Assembly (NCBI GenBank): GCA_964058845.1
Contig: CAXKVR010000105.1
Span: forward strand, 1 to 64,000
DNA: 64,000 nt
Direction of reading: 5' to 3'
Origin: Carex sylvatica
Taxonomy: Eukaryota; Streptophyta; Magnoliopsida; Poales; Cyperaceae
A program made the position numbers and the translations under genes. The notes under the pieces were generated by a model. It worked only from the letters and a program-made list of their open reading frames with translations, was not told the origin of the DNA and did not search any database. Positions 45,205 through 54,753 of this stretch are shown here, piece by piece. How positions within the stretch are numbered: the first letter of the stretch is position 1; each line of letters opens with the position of its first letter.

Positions 45205-46150
45205 CTATATCAGTCCAGCAGTCCTATCCCAACAATGAATTTCTATCCTCATTTGCCAGATTGTGTGCCATTCTAATTCCCTCGTGATTTCTACCGCAAT
45301 ATAGACTCTGTAATGCACCCAGGTTTTCCTTTTCAAGATGCCAAGCTTGCCAAATTTCATCGTATGATTTCCAATCATGAATGACTGAATAGCCATAAGC
45401 CAACAAATCAACCATCTCCTTTGAATCAGAAAAAAAAAAACAGTACCATGTTGTTCAGGCTGACACATAGAGTTTATATCCTTCAAGAATCGCTATGGCT
45501 TCTGAATGTGCTGCATTCACCATCTGTACCGACCTTGATACCCACTGTTTTGGTACCCCTTGCTTGAATAAGTAGAGCCCTATTCTCGCTTGCCCCATAG
45601 TTGACCAAGAGCCGTCTACATAGCAGCAAACATTATCATTGTATTGTGCAGGGGTAGGAGAGGCCTCATGGTTATTTTGGATCTCATTAGCTTTTTTTAA
45701 CCCGGTACCAGCCCACGCGATACAGAGGGACTTCAATCGGCATGCTTCTTCCTCTTTCCTGTAGTATCCCTGATAGGTTTCTATGGCATGCACCTTACCA
45801 GCATATACCGCATCATTTCTGCTTCTCCAAACTGCCCAAATCATGCTCACAATTTTGTCAAATTCCTGGTGTGGTACTGATTTTGAAATCTCGGCTATTG
45901 TTGTTTTGAGGTCCCCTTGAAGTAGATCAGTTCGCAGACCCAGAGGAGAGGCTAGCCATACCGCTCTGGCAAAATTGCAGTGAAACATGGTGTGCATGAC
46001 CGATTCGTTACCGACAACACATAATTGGCATGTAGGGGAGATTGAACTAATGCGTACTGATAACACCTCTCTAACCGGTTTAGCATTTCTTATCACTCTC
46101 CACAAGAAGGGCAAAAAAATTTCTTATCACTCTCCACAAAATTATCACAC
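45205..46150 (-). mobile_element. LINE retrotransposon 3' fragment (zf-RVT plus RNase H)
   Basis: A 219-codon minus-strand frame (46114-45455) begins inside a reverse-transcriptase zinc-binding domain (PTCQLCVVGNESVMHTMFHC, a Cys/His cluster). It continues with VWRSRNDAVYAGK and a plant LINE RNase H-like domain: YVDGSW (catalytic Asp) and HSEAIAILEG (catalytic Glu). After a stop and frame change, the RNase H end continues at 45415-45224 (RMAHNLANEDRNSLLG). The endonuclease and reverse-transcriptase parts are missing, as expected for a 5'-truncated insertion. A 20-base direct repeat, TTTCTTATCACTCTCCACAA, sits at its upstream end. Not a host gene. Confidence 0.85.
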
Positions 46151-46160
46151 AATATCTGGC

Positions 46161-46369
46161 ATGTAGGGGAAAAAAGCGCAGACACGCAACAAAAAGAAAA
46201 TGTTTCTATGCTTCAATAGAAACATAAAATACAACTAACTAATACTTGTCAAAATGCATGCAAAGTTGCAAACCCCCTTTTGGTACTTCATATATAGTAC
46301 CAATTTTTCTTAATATTTAGACACCAGAAAAAATGTTAAAAAATCACCATATTGCATACATAAATTGCA
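46161..46369. other. Short spacer
   Basis: AT-rich, nothing recognised. Confidence 0.4.
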
Positions 46370-46760
46370 TGGGGTCTATTTAAACGTTTTACACAAAAGA
46401 ATGTATAAAGCCAAAGAAAGATACACTGATACACACAATTATATTAGCAATGCAACTGAACACCACAACTCCAAAAAAGAATTGAAATCGGTTGGGATTT
46501 TCATAGCTAAAAAGTAGGATTATACCACAAAACACAGCTAGCAATAAGCACTTTCTTACACAGAGTCACAAAAACACAAGTTTTCTTTGTAACAATCTAA
46601 CTAAAGAACAGAAAGATAGCTAAAGACAGAGCATCCAGTCACTGATTCATTAAACTAAAAACAGTTCCCAAACTTCAAATGATTTGGAGAATGATCGACA
46701 AACTTAAGAGGATTACAATCTTTCTGATGGTCTTTACAAGGGCACCCAACGAGGAATGAT
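46370..46760 (-). pseudogene. F-box/FBD-LRR 3' remnant, copy D
   Basis: The sequence from about 46380 to 46755 matches the 3' flank and last codons of copies A and B (11170-11450 and 16070-16460), with blocks such as AACACAAGTTTTCTTTGTAA and GATCGACAAACTTA. On the minus strand the coding end reads SLGALVKTIRKIVI. The rest of the gene is absent. It lies about 24 kb from copy C, directly before the MATH-BTB cluster. Confidence 0.65.
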
Positions 46761-47179
46761 CGACGGAAGGAAGCTCTGTCACGTGGCATCATCATCTGTG
46801 CGATGCAATCCTGTGGTAGTTTTCCCATCTCGATCCCTTTTGCCTAATTTTTTTATTTTCTTTTTTTATTTAAATGCGAAGTAAAATCTGAGTATTTTTT
46901 AGATCCATCTAGCTAACTAGGAAAAGGAGATGCGTTTAATCAAAACTGAATCGTTCGATTTGAGGGTAGAGAAATCAATTCCAGAAATATAAACGGTTTA
47001 TAGGAAAGCTATAAAGAATTTCGGTCTTTACCCATGGATCAACTTTGTGCCTTGGGCCACTGACATTGGGCCCACGGGTGACTATCACATCCTGACAAAG
47101 GAAACTGCTGACGGCTGACCTGTGTTTTTTTTTTTGTATACATAATTACATATTGCATATTTGCATTCTGTTGGGATCA
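46761..47179. other. Spacer before MATH-BTB copy 1
   Basis: No MATH-domain sequence could be found here, although a complete gene would need it. Otherwise nothing recognised. Confidence 0.45.
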
Positions 47180-47769
47180 TAGTTCCATAGCCTTTCTACA
47201 TGAGCATGAGAGCTTTCAAAAGTTCCGAGAGGAGAATAAACGTACCGATGTATCTTTTGATGTTGATGGCGAGATTTTTGTTGCACATAGATTAATCTTG
47301 GCAGCTCATTCACCAGTATTTGAAGTAGAACTTTTTGGCTCGATGTCAGAATTTAATCAGGAATACATAACTATAAAGGAAATGATGCCTGAAGTTTTCA
47401 ATGCAATGCTTGATTTTATGTACACTGGTTCATTACCAGTTAATGAGGAACATGTTGATCGTGAGGGGCGGAAGTTGTTTGCTGCCTTCGTTCAACATTT
47501 GCTAGCGGCAGCTAACCGTTATGCACTGGAGATTCTAAAACATTCATGCGAGTATGAATTAGGTCAGAGTATCTCTTTGGACACGGTTCTTTCTACCCTA
47601 GAAGTAGCTGAGAAGCACGGTTGTAGTGAGCTCAAGAAAGATTGTCTTTGGTTCATTCTTGATAAAAATAATTCACTTTCTTTAATGTTGAGTGCAGAAT
47701 ATATTAAGCTGATGTAGAATTATCCTTCTCTCTTAGATGAGCTTAAGGGCTTGGCACAAAAAATGTGAT
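47180..47769 (+). pseudogene. MATH-BTB pseudogene, copy 1 (BTB part only)
   Basis: The plus strand encodes a BTB domain, FQKFREENKRTDVSFDVDGE, LAAHSPVFEVELFGSMSE and MLDFMYTGSLPVNEEHVD, followed by a BACK-like segment. It is closely related to residues 145-325 of the intact gene at 53728. Homology starts abruptly at about 47180 with no MATH domain. A TAG at 47715-47717 replaces a Gln codon kept in the other copies and removes the last 17 codons, after which the frame stays readable to the old stop at 47767. There is no in-frame ATG before the BTB core. Its 3' UTR resembles those of the other copies (TGTAAGAGATTGTATGG at about 47846). Confidence 0.8.
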
Positions 47770-48889
47770 TAGTGCAAACTTCAAAACATGGGACAAATCA
47801 ATATATATGAAGGGTTTTGGTATGAAATATTAATGTCAGATAGATGTAAGAGATTGTATGGCCTTAAATTTCATCTTTTACGTTGATTTCTTCTTTTTGG
47901 ATGCATGTTTGTAGCCTTGTTGAAGTGACAGGTATGGATTATCAATTAGTCAGCTGTTGCTGTAATGAGTTTTCATAATTGTTAAGTCTACCTTCATTAA
48001 TTTTGGAAAGCAGGAACAAAAATAAATAATCATTTGAAATTGCATACAAATGTAAGAGATTGTATATTCTTAGATGTCAGAGAATCGTCATATTCGAAGG
48101 GTTTGAGTATGAAACATTAGTTCATTGAATAAGATCTGTTTAAATTGAATATTTTGGATTATTTAACTAGCTTCTTGATGAGGGCTAAATTCTTCATAAT
48201 TCTAAGGTGATTCTGGGTAACGAATGATTGATGTTTTTGTGCAAAAGCTACAATTATATCATGACAAGTCGACAATAATAAAATATCTTAATAGAAATTC
48301 ATACGGATACATGTAGGTTTATTCCAGATTCAAATTTGGAGTTTACCATGCGCCGGAAAAAGTTCCAATTTCTCTCAAGACCCAAATTAAAATTAGTCTG
48401 TGCATCAGCACGCCCGGCAGGTGTTCGATGTAATGCCTAAAAGAAAGAGACATTCTTTTCTTCCACTCAATTCTGATTTATTTATTTTTAAATTAGAATT
48501 AAACTAAAAAAAATAAAATAAAAGAAGCACCGTTTGAGTGTATTTTACAGAAAAAAAACAACTCCACTGAACCGTTGATTCGGTGGAGACAAAAAATGGT
48601 TTTATCCACGAACCGTACGTTGTTTACACAACAAAGGTTTCCTACTTCATTATAAAAATTTCATATATCTTAATAGAGGTAAAATGGAAATTTATAAATG
48701 TAAAGGTTACTTTAATGAAAATAATAAATTGGATAAATATGAAAAAAAAAATATGAAGTTACAAAATTTTGACGAAAATATACGCCAGTTTTAAAGTTTT
48801 TCGAAGAATGTACCTGAAATTCAGCGAAAATAAAATATGGTCTTATTGATGCATGTTTTCTAGACTAAGTTTCATAGAAAGTCAACGGG
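47770..48889. other. Spacer between MATH-BTB copies 1 and 2
   Basis: Includes the 3' UTR of copy 1. At 48050-48120 there is a second copy of that UTR motif (TGTAAGAGATTGTAT, then GGGTTTGAGTATGAAACATTAG), perhaps the trace of a further lost gene copy. A small inverted pair CTCCACTGAACC/GGTGGAG lies at 48553-48589. Confidence 0.45.
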
Positions 48890-48894
48890 GTTTA

Positions 48895-49845
48895 CAGATC
48901 TCCCCCTCTTCATTTTTGGCCCCTAGAAGAGGTCTTCGTTGTCCTGTTTATATATCTTTGGCTGAGAAATCTCTCTCGTACGTCTAGGAGACTTGCAGCT
49001 CTTCATCTCTCCGATTCTCGGTCAAACACTCGCCTCCTCTTAACTTTCCACGCAGCGCATTCGCTCTTCCCCTCTCACTGTTGGACGGGCACTTTGAGAA
49101 AGTCATCATAAACACGGACATTTACTTCGCGTCAAGCCTTATGGGGTTTTATGAAATTTTTTGAAAGGACCAAATTGGAGGAAACATACGTCAAAGATTG
49201 TTATTTTGTACTCAATGTTAAAGTTACTTTGAAAGATGAATCATGTATCAAAGCACATTGGAATACTTGTTCCATTGGCTTTCTGCGTGAGCGTCTTCAA
49301 AAATTTAGAGAGGAGAATAAATGTACCGATGTCTCTTTCAATGTCCACGGCAAGATTTTTGTTGTGCATAGATTAATCCTGGCAGCTCATTCACCAGTAT
49401 TGGAAGCAAAAGAATTTGGCCCGATGGCAGAATCTAATATTTTTTGTGTAAAGATAAATGAGACAATACCTTTAGTTTTCAAGGCAATGCTTGATTTTAT
49501 GTACGATGGTTCGCTATCGGTTATTGAGAAACCCATTGATTGTGAAGAGCCAATGTCGTCTACTGTCTTCTCCAACATTTGCTAGCAACAGCCGACTTTT
49601 ATGTGGTGGAGAAGCTTAAAGCTGTATGCGAGTATGAATTAATTAAAAGTATCTCATTGGACACAGTTCTTTCAACTCTGGAATTTGCTGAAATGCACCA
49701 CTGTAGCGAGCTCAAGAAACAGTGTCTCGAGTTCGTTGTTAATAAAGATAATTTGGTTTCACTAATACTTACAGAGGAATACATTAAGCTGATGCAAAAT
49801 TGCCCTTCTCTCTTGACTGAAATTAAGGACCTGGTAGGAAAATGA
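48895..49845 (+). pseudogene. MATH-BTB pseudogene, copy 2
   Basis: The promoter/leader (TTTACAGATCTCCCCCTCTTCATTTTT at 48900; CCACGCAGCGCATTCG near 49049) matches that of the intact gene. It is joined near 49140 directly to the end of the MATH domain (FFERTKLEETYVKD), so the 5' introns and most of MATH are deleted. The BTB domain is readable (FREENKCTDVSFNVHGKIFV, LAAHSPVLEA, MLDFMYDGSLSV). One base is missing at about 49570 (the intact gene has TTTCCTTCAACATTTG). This causes a stop at 49583-49585, and the BACK-like part continues in another frame to 49845. Confidence 0.85.
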
Positions 49846-50990
49846 GATTTAGTGCAAATTTTAAAATAAATGGCAAATATAAGAGATTGTATGTCTCAAA
49901 GAAAGAAATTGTATATGGTCTTAAATTTTATATTTTTATGTTGATTAATTGCTTCAATTTGAATGAATGATTGTAATCTTTTTAAATTGGCAACTTTGGT
50001 TTAAGTAATCAATTAGTCAGTTGTTACTGTAATGAGTTTTCATCATTTATTAAAGTTTGTATTTATTTTGAAAAATAATTTTTATAATTCAGTGTAATCA
50101 TTAAAAAATGAAATATTAACAGCACCTAAAAAAGTAAATGACACAACTACGAATATTTATTTATTTTATTTTTTATACAACCACAACGTTAGATTGTAGA
50201 TATCCAATTCGTAACCGCAATCATAAGGGACACATTTTTTTTTGGCTTAGAGACAAGACACCGCTGAAATGTTGTATCCGTCATTTAAGATTGCGGAGAC
50301 GAATTGAGTGTCCATAATCTAACATTGTGGTTGTGTCAAAAATAAAATTCTAACTAAATTGTGGTTATTTGATTTAACCTTTTTTTTAATAGTATAAATA
50401 AGAATTTCGGGAAAAAGTAGCAAGTTTTGTTCAGAAAATATTTGCATGAGATCGCAATTTTGTTGAATGCCACATTTTTTTATAACAAAAGTTACCGTAT
50501 CCAGTTTCAAATCCAATAAAAATCCATTTATCACAAATTTATACCCACATCCGTACGTAACAAAAGTTTATAAATTAATTTCCTATATACCATACAAGAA
50601 CTAACTTGTCAGCAGTACTTAAAGCGATTGCTTCATCTCCTGCGTAGCTCTGAAAGCAATCGATTCAGGTTTCAAATTAACTAAGTCCCCTGAAAATTAC
50701 CTCATTTCTGTTTTTCCAAATATTACAGGCCGTGCACAGGAATCAAACAATCTATTCTTTTAATTTCACACCGCACTGCGATTGTACCAGTTCCCAGGAA
50801 TTCTCCCACACCTGCTGTACTTTTCTTTTCTTTTTGAAAAAAGGCATCAAGTGCCCGTTTCATATATGAAACATGATAGTAGACTTACATAGTACTAATA
50901 TTTGTCCACATAGCAACTAAACACTAATTATAAAAGCTGGTAAAGAGCAAAAGACAAAAGCTCTTCTTTTAATTGTCCACCAGATCACTG
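49846..50990. other. Spacer with a small MITE
   Basis: Contains the 3' UTR remnant of copy 2 and the foldback element at 50177-50334. No gene recognised. Confidence 0.45.
50177..50334. mobile_element. 158-bp foldback MITE
   Basis: Left arm ACAACCACAACGTTAGATTG...CAATTCGTAACCGCAATC pairs with the complement of 50285-50334 over about 50 bases with a few mismatches. No target duplication is clear. Confidence 0.65.
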
Positions 50991-50994
50991 TTAT

Positions 50995-52490
50995 GGCAAA
51001 TAAAACTGATACTAAGCCTCCAAACATGGGGTTGGAATAAAAGGATCCTATCTTCGGATCTATACAAACTTTAGCTGATTGATGCTTCATACTATCCCTC
51101 TGCTGACAATCCAGCTACTCCTTCCATTACTGCATCTACGGCACCAAGGTGAAGCACAGTTTGACTGTCTGTAAGGTCCAAAGCCTGCAAGGGTATATCA
51201 TTGAGGTCCTCTGGCATCCATTCAGCAGCAGCCAGTGGCGGATCCAAATGGATCCAGCGGTAGGCACTTGCCTACCTCTGGATTCGATTTTTTTTTTAGA
51301 CATAGTGCTATTTTATACTTGTGTCTACTCCTAGATGGATATATATAGTGCCTACCTCTGGATTTAATTCACGGTCCAGTAGAAAAAAATTGTACGGAAA
51401 AAAAAAATCAGTTCAGATTGATTTGTGTAAAAAAAGAGTATACTGCTAAGGATATAAATATGTACAATGTCATGATCAGTCATGTCATAACTTGGATCAC
51501 GTGTCTTGTTGTACTGTGATTAAATTTGAAAAGATATTCATAGCAAGTGAATGATCACAACATGTTAATCACGCTATAGTTATGGCACGTCGTGACAAGA
51601 TGTGTCTAAACGTAACCGGTCACATTTGTCATGTTGAACTATTTTTTTCATAATTTAGGTTATTTTAATTAATATTTACCATCCGATCAAGACCTAATAG
51701 TCTTAATTACGCGTGACAATGTGTCGTGCCGTAACCAAATCTTTTGCATGACGTGTCTTGTCGTGTCAAATTTTTAAAAAATTATCATGTCATGTGGATG
51801 GTCACAATACATAACTGACACACGTACCATGATTAACTGTGTTGTACTGTGACTTTTTAGATCTCTATCCATTACTCCATTTCAATTCGTCAGGAAAAAA
51901 AAATGTACTATTGTCAATATTTTGTGCTTACCCCTAATCAAAATCCTGGATTCGCTCCTGATAGCAGCCATCTTAATTTTCTTGTCCATATGACCTGACC
52001 AGTATTCAAAGATAGAAACAATTAGTAGGATAAGTGATCTAACAGATTTAAGTGGTGTTCATTGGAAGATTGTTTCATTTCTATGCTTTCAAAGGGTCCA
52101 GCATAGGGCATTGAAAATCACCAGAAAAGCAATTTTTTGTTGCTTTGGAAGAGCATCTGCAAATTCAAATATATGTTTACAAGTTTTCCATTTGGCTAAC
52201 TGTTGCTGACTTTGACCCATCCAAAATCAAATTTGTTTGGCTATTTTACATCTAAGAAATAAATGATTGATTGTTTCTTTTTTATTACAGAATTGACATG
52301 TAACTTCCCCTTGCCATCCTTTGTTTTCTGTAGATTTTGTCTAGTCGGAATTCTATTGTGCAAGAGCAACCACAATAATATTCTAATTTTTGAAGGAAGA
52401 GGAAGGTCCCAACAGATAACATATTTATTCTTATTAATTCCTCTAAAGTTTAACAAATCACAAGTACTGACCCTGTGCATTTGAAGATAG
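50995..52490 (-). mobile_element. LINE 3' fragment, split by a hAT-like element
   Basis: Minus strand: a zf-RVT start (FRGINKNKYVICWDLPLPSKIRILLWLLLHNRIPTRQNL, 52450-52300), then KWKTCKHIFEF and LVIFNALCWTLWKHRNE-like sequence with stops. It runs to EYWSGHMDKKIKMAA at about 51970, and resumes beyond the inserted element at 51232 with AAAEWMPEDLNDIPLQALDL, the usual tail of this LINE type. Frameshifts and stops abound. The endonuclease and most of the reverse transcriptase are missing. Not a host gene. Confidence 0.75.
51233..51960. mobile_element. hAT-like element nested in the LINE
   Basis: Ends are CAGTGGCGGATCCA and, complemented, CAGGAGCGAATCCA. Eight-base flanks GCAGCAGC and ATAGCAGC agree at 6 of 8 positions. 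Joining the flanks restores LINE coding sequence (KMAA/AEWMP). The interior has inner TGCCTACCTCTGGATT repeats (51268, 51350) and, at 51430-51870, a GTCACG/GATCACG-rich array like those at 1-175 and 31202-31590. No transposase frame. Confidence 0.7.
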
Positions 52491-52840
52491 GTCGACTAAG
52501 TAATGTAGAAACCTGGTACCAGATGTGGATCGCAACCGGACATAAGAAAATTAGGTGCAGCTAGCTGAGATTCAACCGGACAATTGCCACATAATACTGT
52601 TACTTTCAACCCTCATGCATCTTTTTTTTTTTTGAAATTTAAAACCCTGGATATTTTCATTAATCAGAACAAATCAGTTATATATAATTTTGTATTACAT
52701 ATAACATTTATACTAATACATTAAATATTACAATTATATCACTTTACAAGAGTACATGCCTCGTTTTCTCAATAAAATCCCTGGATGGCATCAAATGGGC
52801 CGGATTTTGTCCATGATAAAAATGTGGTTTATAACTAAAA
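52491..52840. other. Spacer upstream of MATH-BTB copy 3
   Basis: AT-rich; no gene or bounded repeat recognised. Confidence 0.4.
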
Positions 52841-52844
52841 TAGC

Positions 52845-52955
52845 CCTCAACCGTACAGAACTGATTAATTTTGAAAGAATTAATGGTTTATCGACTAATA
52901 AACCCTCAAACGTACGGCACTGATTAATATTAAAATAAATCAACGGTTTTGATTC
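52845..52955 (+). repeat. Two-unit tandem duplication in the MATH-BTB promoter
   Basis: Units at about 52845 and 52903 share CCCTCAA(C/A)CGTAC(A/G)G and ACTGATTAAT followed by an A-rich stretch and GGTTT. It lies upstream of the leader shared with copy 2, so it could affect expression, but nothing shows that. Confidence 0.6.
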
Positions 52956-52969
52956 GTCCTGTTTACAGA

Positions 52970-53725
52970 TCTTCCCCCTCTTCATTTCTTTCGCTCGTCC
53001 TATGGGCTTTTAAGCAAAAGAGCAAATTATTTCGCTAAAACCCCCAGCGCCTTAAACCCTCAGGGACGCCGCCCTCCCCTCACCACGCAGCGCACTCGTT
53101 CTTCGCCCTCAGAACCGCATCGGGACGAATCGAAGGGCCTTCTTTTGCTCTCGCGGAGGCAAACGCAGGTTTATCTCCTCTCTCTTTAATTTGGTCTATT
53201 TTCTTTATTTTGAATCTTTTAATTTGTACACACTAAAACAAAGTGTTTAATTCTTTTCAATTTTATGAATTTTTATCTTTTTTTTCTTTTGGAGTTGATA
53301 TTTTGATGTTTTTTCCTCTTTCCCAGTTGCGCGATACCCTCTCGATCAGAAATAGCACTATTAGAAGAACCCCTTTGGTTTAACAGCGATTCACATATTA
53401 AGGCGACCATTTCTCCTCCTTGCCACTCCCTCCTCTTCTAAAGTGAGGTTAGCTTTCTTGCCTCCCTTACCCGCTAAGGTTTTTATTGTATTAGTAAATT
53501 CCGTATTTTTTTGTTTAATTATGAGAGTATAGTATTTGATTTTCTCCATAAATGAGAAGTATGAGGTTTTTGATGTACCAGCATGAGGTTCATTAATTTC
53601 ATGGGTTCTAATTCGATTTCTACTTGTGAAATTTTTCTTACATAAGCAATGAATAATATTTGTGATATACCTAACATGTCATTTCTTATGCTCCTTATAT
53701 CTCACTAATTATTTTTGTATTCAAG
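52970..53725 (+). promoter_or_regulatory. Leader of the MATH-BTB gene with probable 5' UTR introns
   Basis: TTTACAGATCTTCCCCCTC and CCACGCAGCGCACTCG are shared with copy 2. A donor GCAG|GTTTAT at 53168/53169, an acceptor TTTCCCAG at 53326, a donor AA|GTGAGG at 53442/53443 and an acceptor TTGTATTCAAG at 53725 suggest two introns in the 5' UTR, the last ending three bases before the ATG. Splicing is inferred from these signals only. AAACCCTCAGGGACGCCGCC lies in the first exon. Confidence 0.5.
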
Positions 53726-53727
53726 TC

Positions 53728-54753
53728 ATGGAATCTTTAAGCATGATGGCCGCAACAGGATGCTATCAGTTGAAAATTAACTACTCAAAAACTAAAGACA
53801 TGGGCATTGGTAAGTGGATCCTCTCACCAAAATTCCGAGTTGGTGAACATGATTGGGTTATTTCTTACTACCCTCAAGGCAATAGGAAGGATTACAATGG
53901 CAAATATGTGGCCATCTTTCTGGAGCTTCAAAGAGAATCTGTAGATGTCACAACAGAATTTGGTTTTGAACTGTTGGATAAGCATGGAAATGTTTCACCA
54001 ACTACTTCAAAATTGGTACATCACAAATTTAAAACCAACGAAATCGGCTGTGGTTTTCCGGGTTTTTTTGAAAGGACCAATTTAGAGCAAACATGTATCA
54101 AAGATGATTGTTTTATACTCCGTGTTTCAATCACCGTAGATAGTGCTAGTAATATAAGTTCCACGGGCTTTCCTTACGAATGCCTTCAAAAATTTAGAGA
54201 GGAGAATGAACATACCGATGTCACCTTTGATGTTGACGGCAAAATTTTTGTTGCGCATAAATTAATCCTAGCAGCTCATTCACCGGTATTTAAAGCAGAA
54301 CTCTTTGGCTCGATGGCAGAATCTAATATGGACTGCATCATAAAGATAAATGAGATGTTACCTTCAGTTTTCAAGGCAATGCTTGATTTTATGTACAATA
54401 GTTCGTTCTCGGTTCAAGAGAAACTTGTTGATTGTGAAGTGCCGATGTCGTCTACAGCTTTCCTTCAACATTTGCTAGTGGCAGCAGACCGTTATGCGGT
54501 GAAGAAGCTAAAAGCTTTATGTGAGTGTAAGTTAGTTGAGAGTATCTCTTTGGAGACTGTTCTTTCTACTCTGGAATTAGCTGAGATGCACAGTTGTAGT
54601 GTGCTCAAGAACGAATGTCTCCGATTCGTTGATAAAGGTAATTTGGTTTCCTTATTGCTAACTGAAGGGTATATTAAGCTAATGCAAAATTGCCCCTCTC
54701 TTTTAGCTGAGTTTAAGGATCGGGCAAAAAAGTTAGATTTAGTGCAAATTTGA
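53728..54753 (+). CDS. MATH-BTB protein, copy 3 (intact), likely CUL3 adaptor
   Basis: 341 residues. A MATH domain at about 11-137 (YQLKINYSKTKDMGIGKWIL near the start, FKTNEIGCGFPGFFERTNLE, CFILRVSITV) binds substrates. A BTB domain at about 152-268 (FREENEHTDVTFDVDGKIFV, LAAHSPVFKAELFGSMAESN, MLDFMYNSSFSV) dimerises and binds CUL3. A BACK-like helical tail covers 270-330. Such proteins (BPM/SPOP family) load targets onto CUL3-RING ubiquitin ligases in the nucleus and cytosol. The ATG at 53728 directly follows a probable 5' UTR splice acceptor; the 22 codons before it are intron sequence. It is slightly shorter than typical BPM proteins (about 400 residues), as is common in lineage-expanded members. 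Copies 1 and 2 are damaged relatives. AATAAA at 55004-55009 may be a polyadenylation signal. Confidence 0.9.
   Translation: MESLSMMAATGCYQLKINYSKTKDMGIGKWILSPKFRVGEHDWVISYYPQGNRKDYNGKYVAIFLELQRESVDVTTEFGFELLDKHGNVSPTTSKLVHHKFKTNEIGCGFPGFFERTNLEQTCIKDDCFILRVSITVDSASNISSTGFPYECLQKFREENEHTDVTFDVDGKIFVAHKLILAAHSPVFKAELFGSMAESNMDCIIKINEMLPSVFKAMLDFMYNSSFSVQEKLVDCEVPMSSTAFLQHLLVAADRYAVKKLKALCECKLVESISLETVLSTLELAEMHSCSVLKNECLRFVDKGNLVSLLLTEGYIKLMQNCPSLLAEFKDRAKKLDLVQI

Noticed and set aside
45455..46114. 219-codon frame as a host gene
   Set aside because: The zf-RVT Cys/His cluster and RNase H motifs (YVDGSW, HSEA) show that it is the tail of a LINE, with further frameshifted LINE sequence following.
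53662..53727. Upstream 22 codons in frame with the MATH-BTB gene
   Set aside because: The first codon of this stretch is not an ATG, and a probable splice acceptor (TTGTATTCAAG, ending 53725) lies just before the ATG at 53728, so the stretch is most likely intron.
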